Origin: Patescibacteria group bacterium
GTDB taxonomy: Bacteria; Patescibacteriota; Microgenomatia; UBA12405
Assembly (NCBI GenBank): GCA_018901355.1
Contig: JAHIEZ010000049.1
Span: 1 to 13,143 of the forward strand
Direction of reading: 5' to 3'
DNA length: 13,143 bases
Every line of letters starts with the position of its first letter. Position 1 is the stretch's first letter. Below are positions 1 through 6,948 of this stretch, piece by piece. Both the position numbers and the translations under genes were made by a program. Below the pieces are notes generated by a model. It saw only the letters and a program-made list of their open reading frames with translations, was not told the DNA's origin and did no database searches.

Positions 1-427
1 ATATCATCATGAAAAATGCCACCATCGCAAAAGCCGACAAACCAACAGTTCGATCAACAATCACTGAAAATCCTAATCTGGCTTTACTAATTTCCTTGTA
101 TTTTTTGTGTAGATAGGCCCATTTAAAAAAATCTCCACCCACCGGAGACGACAAAAACAAACCATAAAAACCTCCAATCATGTTCACCTTAGAAAAACAC
201 CAAACATCTTTTAAAGAAATTTTGCCCAAAACCAATAAAGACCATCTGGCCGATCCCAAAAGCATACCCAAAAACGAATAAACCAAAATTACTACCACAA
301 ACCACACCGGTACTCTGGCCAAGTCATTTGCCAAGCCCACCACATCCACCCGTCTAAAAGCAAAGTAGAGTAAAGTCGCCGACAAAACCAGTCTAAAAAT
401 TTTTGACCCCAACACCTTTTTTATCAT
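1..427 (-). CDS. UPF0104 / LPG-synthase-type membrane protein (N-terminal part, truncated by window edge)
   Basis: I translated this from the reverse strand: ATG at 427-425, open for 142 codons to the left edge, no stop. The N-terminus is basic (MIKKVLGSKIFRL), followed by hydrophobic spans at about residues 12-24 and 43-60. Then come the hallmarks of the lysylphosphatidylglycerol-synthase TM family (Pfam LPG_synthase_TM, formerly UPF0104): an ARW motif after the second span, a GGFYGLFLSSPVGGD-type loop, and a VDRTVGL motif near residue 130. Members are polytopic proteins of about 300 residues, so roughly half is missing. Some relatives flip or modify lipids, others sit in glycan loci (archaeal AglD contains this fold), so an envelope-lipid or glycan role is likely but the substrate is unknown. 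The gene is divergent from the glycan operon with only 20 bp between starts. An AGGA lies 1 nt before the ATG, too close for a normal ribosome binding site. The family call is firm; the function is not. Confidence 0.85.
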   Translation of the reverse strand, partial: MIKKVLGSKIFRLVLSATLLYFAFRRVDVVGLANDLARVPVWFVVVILVYSFLGMLLGSARWSLLVLGKISLKDVWCFSKVNMIGGFYGLFLSSPVGGDFFKWAYLHKKYKEISKARLGFSVIVDRTVGLSAFAMVAFFMMI

Positions 428-447
428 GTCCTAGTATACTGTAAACA
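428..447. promoter_or_regulatory. Divergent spacer with palindromic -10-like element (possible bidirectional, near-leaderless promoter)
   Basis: Only 20 bp separate the two divergent start codons. The 8-bp palindrome AGTATACT at 433-440 reads TATACT on both strands (435-440 on +, 438-433 on -), close to the bacterial -10 consensus TATAAT. From each copy, a start site about 6-8 nt downstream would fall on or next to the start codon of that strand (GTG 448 and ATG 427), so both messages would be leaderless or nearly so. I see no convincing -35 box at 17 nt spacing on either side. The call rests on position and the hexamer alone. Confidence 0.4.
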
Positions 448-449
448 GT
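438..449. repeat. 12-bp dyad ACTGT-AA-ACAGT, operator-like
   Basis: Two perfect 5-nt arms (438-442 and 445-449) flank AA. The dyad overlaps the -10-like palindrome on its left and runs into the GTG start codon at 448-450 on its right. In this position a bound regulator would block transcription or initiation of the + strand operon. No regulator gene is visible nearby, and a 5+2+5 dyad can occur by chance, so this is a candidate only. Confidence 0.3.
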
Positions 450-1548
450 GAAATTTTTAGTCCTCAGTCATATTTTTCCTCCTGCCATTGATGGCGGTTC
501 ATCTCATCTCTTTTCGATAGGGAACTGCCTCAAAAATCACGGCCATCAAGTTTTTTACCTTAGTAGCAATTGTTTTTCCACCGATGACTTTGTCACCCCC
601 AAATCAAAATATTTACCCACTTCAAAACACCAATTACCGGTCTATAAAAACTTAAGAAAAATACTCAAACTTATTAACCCCGTTCTTGCCAAAGGCCCCG
701 TCTTTAAAATCCTTCCCTTTTTCAAGACTCTTCAAACTCTCAAAAAATTTCACCCCGATTATATTATCAGTGGACCTTTTCCCACCGCCATCAATCTTTA
801 TGCGCCAATCTTAGTCAAAATTCTTCAGACAAAACTCATTTCCGTTCCCTGTTTCCACAGCAACGAGCCTCTTTTTTCTCACCCTTCTCTTATCAAAACC
901 CTCAAGGCCTCAAATCAAATTCTCTGTCTGACTAATTTTGAAAAAAAGTATCTGTCCTCCCACTTCCATCTCAAACCCAACCAAGTTCATATCATTCCCA
1001 GTGGTATACCCAAAACCCTTCTAAAAACTACTCCTGCCATTTTTCCAAAAATTCCCCACCTGCTCTATATTGGTTCATTTTCTGCCCATAAAGGTCTGGA
1101 AGATCTAATCAAAGCCCTGCCACCCCATTGTCAAATTACTCTTGCCGGTCAAAAAACTCTCCACTGGCCTAAAATCCAAAAATTAATCAAAAACCAAAAA
1201 AATATCCATACTATTTTCAATTTCCACACCAATTATTTACCCAAACTTCTTGATACTTGCACTTGCTTGATTTTACCCTCTACTCAGGAAAGCTTTGGCA
1301 AAGTCTTACTTGAAGCCTGGGCCAGAAAAAAACCGGTCATTGTCAAAAACACCCCCGCCCCCGCCTCTCTTGTCAAAAAAAGTCACGGGGGGCTGATCTT
1401 CACCAATAACTTAAATCGGCAAATATTAAAACTGGCAAACAACCCAAAACTCTGCCTTCGTCTTGGTCAAAATGGCTACCAGTTCGTCAAAAAAGATTAC
1501 ACTTGGGATAAAATAGGGGATAAGTTATGTCAAAAATTATTTTCTTAA
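448..1548 (+). CDS. GT4-family glycosyltransferase (GT-B fold), first gene of the operon
   Basis: This 366-residue protein is a probable cytoplasmic, nucleotide-sugar-dependent retaining glycosyltransferase adding a sugar to a lipid-linked glycan. The N-terminal Rossmann strand MKFLVLSHIFPP is followed by a GGSS acceptor-side loop at about residues 16-19. The C-terminal domain opens with LLYIGSFSAHKGLEDLIKAL (from about residue 206), typical of Glycos_transf_1, and carries an intact EX7E motif at E281 and E289 (QESFGKVLLEAWA). Length is normal for the family. The start is GTG at 448: no upstream extension is possible without entering the divergent gene's promoter, and the first beta strand begins at residue 2. 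No Shine-Dalgarno is seen. Its 3' end overlaps the DUF192 gene by 22 nt. Sugar specificity cannot be read from the sequence. Confidence 0.9.
   Translation: MKFLVLSHIFPPAIDGGSSHLFSIGNCLKNHGHQVFYLSSNCFSTDDFVTPKSKYLPTSKHQLPVYKNLRKILKLINPVLAKGPVFKILPFFKTLQTLKKFHPDYIISGPFPTAINLYAPILVKILQTKLISVPCFHSNEPLFSHPSLIKTLKASNQILCLTNFEKKYLSSHFHLKPNQVHIIPSGIPKTLLKTTPAIFPKIPHLLYIGSFSAHKGLEDLIKALPPHCQITLAGQKTLHWPKIQKLIKNQKNIHTIFNFHTNYLPKLLDTCTCLILPSTQESFGKVLLEAWARKKPVIVKNTPAPASLVKKSHGGLIFTNNLNRQILKLANNPKLCLRLGQNGYQFVKKDYTWDKIGDKLCQKLFS
1515..1520 (+). promoter_or_regulatory. Shine-Dalgarno sequence AGGGGA for the DUF192 gene
   Basis: AGGGGA ends 6 nt before the ATG at 1527, a canonical spacing. It lies inside the 3' end of the preceding glycosyltransferase gene. 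It is the only convincing ribosome binding site I found among the 14 + strand starts, and it supports the choice of start for the gene downstream. Confidence 0.65.
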
Positions 1549-1955
1549 TTCTAATTTTATCTACTATTTTATTTTTTGCTCTTAAAAACAAAACTCCTGT
1601 CAAAACCATCAAAATTGAGCTTGGTCATAAAACTTTTGATTTGGAAATTGCCCAAACTATCAGTCAAAAAGCCAGGGGTCTTTCTCAAAGAAACAATTTG
1701 TGCCCAAACTGTGGCATGATTTTTGTTTATCAAAAAGAAGGCACTTATCCTTTTTGGATGAAAAACACCCGTATCCCCCTCGACATTATTTGGATTGACT
1801 CCGTCGGCAAAGTGGTTGATATAAAAACCGGCCAACCCCAAGATTTATCTCTTTTAACCAATTCCACCCCCGCTCAATACATCATCGAAACTAATCCCGA
1901 CGTCACCGGCCTCTTCGTAAACGATATAGTCAAATTACCCAATGAATTCAATTAA
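1527..1955 (+). CDS. DUF192 family protein, membrane-anchored
   Basis: This 142-residue protein has an N-terminal hydrophobic segment (residues 4-19), either a signal anchor or an uncleaved signal peptide, and then a DUF192 domain over about residues 26-138. Family signatures are visible in order: the KARGLSQR segment near residue 48, GMIFVY (63-68), the strongly conserved PFWMKNTRIPLDIIWID (from about residue 75), GKVVDI, the PAQYIIE segment, and the closing VNDIVKL where most relatives have a Gly-Asp. DUF192 proteins are small beta-rich, usually exported proteins with no settled biochemical role. Here the domain should face outside the membrane. A CPNC cysteine pair just before GMIFVY is unusual and could form a disulfide or bind metal. 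The gene overlaps both neighbours (22 and 14 nt) and has a good ribosome binding site. The family is clear; its role in a glycan operon is unknown. Confidence 0.88.
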   Translation: MSKIIFLILILSTILFFALKNKTPVKTIKIELGHKTFDLEIAQTISQKARGLSQRNNLCPNCGMIFVYQKEGTYPFWMKNTRIPLDIIWIDSVGKVVDIKTGQPQDLSLLTNSTPAQYIIETNPDVTGLFVNDIVKLPNEFN

Positions 1956-2853
1956 TTTTTCCATCATTATTCCCAACTTAAACGGTGCCGAATTTTTACC
2001 TGATTGTCTAAACTCTCTTATTCTTGCCATCAAAAACTGTCCACAATCCAAGTTTGAAATTATTTTGGTTGACAATGCCAGTACCGACGATAGTCTCAAC
2101 TTAGCCAAAAAAATTTATCCTCAAATCAAAATTATCCGAAATCCAAAAAATTTTGGTTTTGCCAAAGCTATCAACCAAGGATCAAAATTAGCCAAATATT
2201 CTTGGATTGTTCCTTGTAACAATGACATTAAACTAGCCCCAAATTGGTTCAAAATCATGTCTCAAACTATAAAAAATAACTCAAACATCTCTGCGTTTTT
2301 TGGAACCATAAAAAATCGTAGTGGCGACAAAATCGAATCTACCGGCCTCAAATTTTTTAACTCAGGCAAAGCAAAAAATATTCAAGCAAAACAATCAAAA
2401 CCAAAAACCATTTGGGGTGGAAATGGAGCTTTGATTATTTATCAAAAAAATATATTTAGGTCTCTTGGTGGTTTTGACCCTGACTTTTTTGCTTACCTTG
2501 AGGATGTCGATTTCAATCTTCGCCTCAACCAAACCAAACACCTTACTCTTCTCGTTCCTTCCGCCGTTTCTTTCCATCTAGGCGGTGGCACCAGTCAAAA
2601 ATTTAACAACTTACGACAAGTCAAAACAGTCCAAAACTGGATCTATATCATCATCAAAAACTATTCAGCCAAACAAATCTGGCAAAATCTACCTGGTATT
2701 ATCGAGCAACGTTTCCGAAATCTTTCCTATCTTCTCAAAAACACCCCTTTTTTTCTCTGGATCCCTACCCTTATTTCTGTCTACGGACAAATTATAATTA
2801 AAATACCTGTCATGTTAAAAAAACGCCATCATCATGTCCCGCCTTCTTTTTAA
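1942..2853 (+). CDS. GT2-family glycosyltransferase (WcaE/rhamnosyltransferase-like, GT-A fold)
   Basis: This 303-residue inverting glycosyltransferase is probably soluble or membrane-peripheral, acting on a lipid-linked glycan at the inner face. The GT-A signature runs FSIIIPNLNG (residues 6-15), the nucleotide-binding DNASTDD starting at D44, NFGFAKAINQG (from about residue 71), and the metal-binding NND at 93-95 in place of the classical DXD. Next come GGNGALIIY, GGFDPDFFAYLEDVDFN with E187, D188 and D190 as the likely acceptor or catalytic base region, and a VSFHLGGG tail motif. A basic, hydrophobic C-terminus (about residues 260-298) may dock to the membrane. The first beta strand starts at residue 6, so the ATG at 1942 is the only workable start even though it overlaps the DUF192 gene by 14 nt. 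Donor sugar not determinable. Confidence 0.9.
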   Translation: MNSINFSIIIPNLNGAEFLPDCLNSLILAIKNCPQSKFEIILVDNASTDDSLNLAKKIYPQIKIIRNPKNFGFAKAINQGSKLAKYSWIVPCNNDIKLAPNWFKIMSQTIKNNSNISAFFGTIKNRSGDKIESTGLKFFNSGKAKNIQAKQSKPKTIWGGNGALIIYQKNIFRSLGGFDPDFFAYLEDVDFNLRLNQTKHLTLLVPSAVSFHLGGGTSQKFNNLRQVKTVQNWIYIIIKNYSAKQIWQNLPGIIEQRFRNLSYLLKNTPFFLWIPTLISVYGQIIIKIPVMLKKRHHHVPPSF

Positions 2854-4159
2854 TAAAATTCTTATCATCATTACTGTTTTTCTTATTGTCTATTTTTCCC
2901 GATGGACATTATTTTACAAATTCGATCCTGTTTACTGGGAAAATTTTTACTATGAATCACAATGGAACATCCCCAACAGTCAAAGAGTTATCCCCGATGG
3001 CGGCGTTTACCGTTTTGTCGGTTATAAACTGGCCAATGGAGAAAATCCTTTCAACATAGATTATTGGGTACCGCCTGCCGGTAAATATCTCTATGGCCTA
3101 TCAGCCAAATATCTAAACAACCCATATTTTGCTAGCATCACTTTCTATCTTGCCTTAGTTTTAGTCGACTTTTTCCTCTCATCCCTCTTATTTAAAGACC
3201 AATTCAGCACAACCATCAGCGCTCTTCTCTTAGCCACCAACCCCCTAATCACCCATCAAATTACTTTGACTATGCTTGATCTTCCTCAAGCCTTATTTAT
3301 AACCACCCATATTTTTTTCTTATTTAAAAAAAATATTTTACTATCAGGTATTTTTCTCGGTCTTGCCCTGGGAACCAAAATTGGTTATTTTATTCCGGCC
3401 ATCGCCTTGCTTGATATTTTTTATTTATACAAAAATAAAATTAAGTTTAAAAAGCTTTTTTACTTTTCACTCTCTATCCTTTCGGGCTATGTCCTGGCCT
3501 ATTTTTGCTACTTCATCAAACATCCCAATCCCATTCCCTGGCTTCGTTTACACCAAAAAATTCTTAATTTCTGGCACAGCACTCCTCTTTTTCCCAGCCC
3601 ATACAATTTTTTTACTTATATTTTTTCCAACAAAATTTTCCAGGTTCTCGGCAACAAAAGAGTTTGGATGAACTCCTCCACCTGGTCTGTTATTTTTCCT
3701 ATATCCATTTTCTCTCTTGCTATTAACCTGATAAAAAAATCAAAAAACAAAAATTTTAATTATTTAGTCAGTTTTTCTATTACCTGGATAATTCTTTTAA
3801 CCCTAGTAGATTTTTGGCCCCGATATCTAATTCCTCTCATTCCGATTCTGATCCTAATTTTAGTTAACACTCTCAAAACAAAAAAATTATTTCTGTTTAT
3901 TATCACTCTTTTAAGTCTTATTAATTTAAAAAGTTATATTTTCCCCAATCCCACCGATACCTTCAACCAAATAAAGCAATATATTGACGCTGGCTCTTTT
4001 AAAGAAATCGAAGCTCTTTATTCAAAAACCATCAAGCAAGACAAATACCCTACCAATCACTATAATATAGATATAAATCAACAAACGAAACTCGACACAG
4101 TCTTGGTTAAAATAAACAACCAATGGAAAATATTAAGCTATTCTATAAATAAATTATGA
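2834..4159 (+). CDS. GT-C membrane glycosyltransferase (PMT/ArnT-like, GT39/GT83 type)
   Basis: This 441-residue polytopic protein has a first span at residues 7-24 and roughly nine to ten spans in all. After the first span comes an outward loop with the GT-C pattern: PDGGVYRFVGYKLANGENPF, with D55 in the place of the usual catalytic Asp, then WVPPAGKYLYG, matching the PPxxK segment of dolichyl- or polyprenyl-phosphate-sugar transferases. A TMLDLPQA motif follows (D149), then GLALGTKIGYF. Such enzymes take a sugar from a polyprenyl-phosphate donor and add it to a lipid, glycan or protein on the outer face. The C-terminal 60 residues are hydrophilic, Lys-rich and probably soluble. It lacks the adjacent Asp-Glu pair seen in the GT-C protein at 12527. 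It overlaps the GT2 gene by 20 nt and ends in ATGA with the next gene. Confidence 0.75.
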   Translation: MSRLLFNKILIIITVFLIVYFSRWTLFYKFDPVYWENFYYESQWNIPNSQRVIPDGGVYRFVGYKLANGENPFNIDYWVPPAGKYLYGLSAKYLNNPYFASITFYLALVLVDFFLSSLLFKDQFSTTISALLLATNPLITHQITLTMLDLPQALFITTHIFFLFKKNILLSGIFLGLALGTKIGYFIPAIALLDIFYLYKNKIKFKKLFYFSLSILSGYVLAYFCYFIKHPNPIPWLRLHQKILNFWHSTPLFPSPYNFFTYIFSNKIFQVLGNKRVWMNSSTWSVIFPISIFSLAINLIKKSKNKNFNYLVSFSITWIILLTLVDFWPRYLIPLIPILILILVNTLKTKKLFLFIITLLSLINLKSYIFPNPTDTFNQIKQYIDAGSFKEIEALYSKTIKQDKYPTNHYNIDINQQTKLDTVLVKINNQWKILSYSINKL

Positions 4160-5274
4160 TCATCGGCATCGATATCTCATCTACTCAATACGGCACCGGT
4201 GTTTCCGACTACACCCTAAATTTGGTCAAAAATCTAATTAAAATCGACCACAAAAACACCTACAAACTTTTCTTTGCTTCACTTCGCCATGACCCTCCTC
4301 AGTTTCCTTCTCAAAACAATCTCGAACTTTACCACTTCCACCTCCCCCTAAACGTCTTTGAAATTCTTTTTAACCGTTTTCACCTACCCATCGAACTTTT
4401 TATTGGTCAATGCGATATTTTTCACAGTTCTGATTGGACTCAGCCTTCTGCCCTAAAAACTAAAATCGTCACCACTGTTCACGATCTTACTCCTTTTATA
4501 AATCCTTCTTGGCATCATCCAAAAGTTGTATCCGTTCACCACCGTAAAATGAAACTGGCCACTCGTTTCTGTTCTCATTTTATCTGTGTCTCTCAAAATA
4601 CCCAAGCAGACCTACTTCGACTCTTTCCTCAAATTGATCCTCAAAAAACTTCTGTTATATACGAAGCCGCCCCAGAGGAATATCGTCAATTCCGTCTTTT
4701 AACTCAAACACAAAAAACCAAAATCAAAAGTCAAATCAAAACAAAATATCATCTCGATCAATTTCTTTTGGCTCAAGGCACCCGTGAACCCAGAAAAAAT
4801 TTAGATCGCCTCATCAAGGCCTTTGCTTCTTACAAAAAATCCCACCCCCAATCAAAACTACAATTAGCTATCACCGGCAAATACGGCTGGGGCCAGGATA
4901 TTTCCAAAAACCCTCATCCCGATATTAAAATTCTAGGCTTCGTTCCCAACACTGATCTTTTACCTCTCCATGCCACCTCTTATGCTTTAATTTACCCCTC
5001 TCTTTACGAGGGTTTCGGTCTACCCGTTCTAAAATCTCTTTCTCTTGGTACTCCTGTTATCACTTCCTCCACCTCATCTTTACCGGAAGTAGCCGGTTTA
5101 GCCGCCCTTTATATCAATCCGCTTTCTGTCAAATCCATCGCCCTGGCTATTCAAAAAATTGTCTCTTCCCCTCAGGCCTACGCCAAATTATCCCAATCCG
5201 CTATTCTCCAAGCCGAAAAATTCTCCTGGACCAACACCGCCAAAGAAACTTTAGAAATTTATAAAAACTTATGA
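4156..5274 (+). CDS. GT4-family glycosyltransferase, MtfB/WbaZ-like, with altered EX7E motif
   Basis: This 372-residue GT-B protein starts MIIGIDISSTQYGTGVSDYT, the first strand and glycine loop typical of mannosyltransferase-like GT4 enzymes. TTVHDLTPFINP (about residues 111-122) and HFICVSQNTQADLLR mark the end of the N-terminal domain. The donor-binding domain begins LAQGTREPRKNLDRLIKAF and continues through AITGKYGWG, LGFVPNTDLLPL and YPSLYEGFGLPVLK. The first Glu of EX7E is E285, but the second is Lys (K293, codon AAA at 5032-5034). In characterised GT4 enzymes that second Glu usually contacts the ribose of the sugar nucleotide, so donor binding may differ, or the protein may be less active. 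The rest of the domain is intact and no frameshift is seen. Starts and stops are coupled by ATGA overlaps (4 nt) on both sides. It sits in tandem with a related GT4. Confidence 0.88.
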   Translation: MIIGIDISSTQYGTGVSDYTLNLVKNLIKIDHKNTYKLFFASLRHDPPQFPSQNNLELYHFHLPLNVFEILFNRFHLPIELFIGQCDIFHSSDWTQPSALKTKIVTTVHDLTPFINPSWHHPKVVSVHHRKMKLATRFCSHFICVSQNTQADLLRLFPQIDPQKTSVIYEAAPEEYRQFRLLTQTQKTKIKSQIKTKYHLDQFLLAQGTREPRKNLDRLIKAFASYKKSHPQSKLQLAITGKYGWGQDISKNPHPDIKILGFVPNTDLLPLHATSYALIYPSLYEGFGLPVLKSLSLGTPVITSSTSSLPEVAGLAALYINPLSVKSIALAIQKIVSSPQAYAKLSQSAILQAEKFSWTNTAKETLEIYKNL

Positions 5275-6344
5275 TCATCGCCATTGACGGCAACGAAGCT
5301 AATGTCAAAACCCGAGTCGGAGTAGGGGAATATGCCTTCCAGATTTTGACCCAACTTTCCAAACTCAAAACCCCCCATCAGTTTGTCATCTATCTCAAAA
5401 ACACCCCTCTACCCGATCTGCCCAAATCCACCCCAAATTGGCAATACCAAATTTTTGGCCCAAAAAAACTCTGGACCAAAATCGCCTTACCTTTCCATCT
5501 TTTTCTAAGTTCTCCCAAACCCAATATTTTTTATACCCCCGGCCACTACACTCCACCTTTTTCTCCCTGCCCTCTTGTCCCCACCATTCATGACTTGGGT
5601 TATTTAAACTCCCCCGAACAGTTCACCAAAAAAGATTTTCATCAACTAAAAAACTGGACCGCTCAATCTATCAAAAATGCTCACCACCTTTTTACCGTTT
5701 CTGAGTTTTCCAAAAAAGAAATAGAAAAAATATATCAAATCCCTTCCACCAAAATTACCGTTACCCCCAACGGAGTAGGGGATTTACCCAAAAAAATAAT
5801 TCCACCTCTTGTTAAGCCTCCTTATTTTCTCTCTGTTGGCACCCTTAAACCCAACAAAAACATTCCCTTTTTAATTACTGCCTTTGCTAAATTTTTCCAA
5901 AAACATCCCAATTACAAACTAGTCATTGCCGGCCAAAAAGGCTGGCTTTTTGATGAAATTTTTACCAAAGTTAAAAAATTAAATCTACCAAAACAGGTAA
6001 TTTTTACCGGCTTTGTCAGTGAAACTCAAAAATGGTCTCTCTACCATCACGCTTCTGCCCTTATTATTCCCAGTCTTTACGAAGGTTTTGGACGTCCTGC
6101 CATCGAAGCCATGAAAACCGGTTGTCCGGTTATCGCCAGTTCTATCCCCCCCCTAAAAGAAGTCATCGAAAATGCCGGTCTTTTTATTAATCCTCAAAAC
6201 AAAAAAACCCTGATCTCTGCTATGGAAAAAATTATAAAACCGGATGTTTCTCAAAAATATTCCCGTCTCGGCCCTCCTCAAGCTTCAAAATACACTTGGA
6301 CCAAATCCGCTACAACTATTCTAAACACTCTAAACCAGTTATAA
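5271..6344 (+). CDS. GT4-family glycosyltransferase, mannosyltransferase-like
   Basis: This 357-residue GT-B enzyme starts MIIAIDGNEANVKTRVGVGE, the same opening as the preceding protein, followed by VPTIHDLGYLNSPEQF and HHLFTVSEFSKKEIEK. The C-terminal domain opens FLSVGTLKPNKNIPFLITAF and contains VIAGQKGWL, IFTGFVSE and LIIPSLYEGFGRPAIEAMK. The EX7E motif is complete (E271 and E279). The parallel domain order with its upstream neighbour suggests an old tandem duplication with divergence, so the two probably add successive sugars of the same glycan. The start overlaps the upstream stop as ATGA. This gene has the only gap after it in the whole run (7 nt). No Shine-Dalgarno is seen, so translation is likely coupled to the upstream gene. 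Confidence 0.92.
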   Translation: MIIAIDGNEANVKTRVGVGEYAFQILTQLSKLKTPHQFVIYLKNTPLPDLPKSTPNWQYQIFGPKKLWTKIALPFHLFLSSPKPNIFYTPGHYTPPFSPCPLVPTIHDLGYLNSPEQFTKKDFHQLKNWTAQSIKNAHHLFTVSEFSKKEIEKIYQIPSTKITVTPNGVGDLPKKIIPPLVKPPYFLSVGTLKPNKNIPFLITAFAKFFQKHPNYKLVIAGQKGWLFDEIFTKVKKLNLPKQVIFTGFVSETQKWSLYHHASALIIPSLYEGFGRPAIEAMKTGCPVIASSIPPLKEVIENAGLFINPQNKKTLISAMEKIIKPDVSQKYSRLGPPQASKYTWTKSATTILNTLNQL

Positions 6345-6351
6345 TCACTTT

Positions 6352-6948
6352 ATGCAGGATAAAAACGGTCATCAAATTCCTCTTTCTCAATTACCTCAAA
6401 AAATTTCCCGCCGTCTCTCTACCATCTTTTCTGAATTTTGGCTTTTAGTTTTACGTTTTGTTGGTTTTATTCCTCTCCATTCTGTTCGTAAATTTTTCTA
6501 TATTCTTTCCGGCATCGACATGCCCTGGTGGTCTTCCACTATTCACCTTTGTGCTAATTTCTTCCAACCCTCCGGTATAAAAATTGGTCACGACACCATT
6601 GTTGGCGACAATGCCTTTTTAGACGGCCGGGGTAACTTATCTATCGGTTCTCACGTTGATATTGCCAGCCAGGTTCTAATTTACACCAATCAACACGATA
6701 TTCATTCTCCCGATTTTGGCAATCAATTCGGCCCCGTTGTTATCGCTGATTATGTCTTTGTCGGTTCTCGCGCCATTATTTTACCCCATGTCTCCATTGG
6801 TAAAGGTGCCGTTATTGCCGCCGGCGCCGTTGTTACCAAAAATGTTCCCGAAGGAGAAGTTTGGGCCGGTATTCCCGCTCAAAAAATAGCTGACCGAAAA
6901 TTAAAAACATTCAGCTACCGCCTTGGTCGCCCCATGTTGTTTCAATGA
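6352..6948 (+). CDS. Hexapeptide-repeat (left-handed beta-helix) O-acyltransferase, WbbJ/maltose acetyltransferase-like
   Basis: This 198-residue protein likely moves an acetyl (or other acyl) group from CoA to a hydroxyl on the glycan. The first 60 residues are basic and then hydrophobic (FWLLVLRFVGFIPL), more than the usual soluble acetyltransferase and possibly a membrane-docking helix. Residues about 74-182 form the left-handed helix: hexapeptide turns IKIGHDTIVGDNAFLDG, LSIGSHVDIA, VVIADYVFVGSRAIIL, VSIGKGAVIAAGAVVTKNV, and the closing VWAGIPAQKIADR typical of this family. The loop QHDIHSPDF holds the likely catalytic His (H115, with H118 nearby). It is in the middle of the glycosyltransferase run, consistent with glycan O-acetylation. 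The next start overlaps its TGA stop as ATGA. Confidence 0.9.
   Translation: MQDKNGHQIPLSQLPQKISRRLSTIFSEFWLLVLRFVGFIPLHSVRKFFYILSGIDMPWWSSTIHLCANFFQPSGIKIGHDTIVGDNAFLDGRGNLSIGSHVDIASQVLIYTNQHDIHSPDFGNQFGPVVIADYVFVGSRAIILPHVSIGKGAVIAAGAVVTKNVPEGEVWAGIPAQKIADRKLKTFSYRLGRPMLFQ

Noticed and set aside
1569..1841. Open frame of 90 codons on the - strand inside the DUF192 gene
   Set aside because: It is antisense to a gene with clear DUF192 motifs, has no family signature of its own, and has no room for a promoter; it is a shadow of the real frame. The other antisense frames (for example 2395-2577, 7158-7454, 7518-7739, 8975-9214, 11381-11707) were rejected for the same reason.
6345..6351. The only intergenic gap of the operon as a site for a terminator or promoter
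   Set aside because: Seven bases are too few, and no hairpin with a T-run or -10/-35 pair is seen around it.
4156..6948. Possible UGA recoding, as in Gracilibacteria or SR1
   Set aside because: TGA codons at 4157-4159, 5272-5274 and 6946-6948 fall exactly at the expected protein ends and overlap the next ATG, so TGA acts as a stop here.
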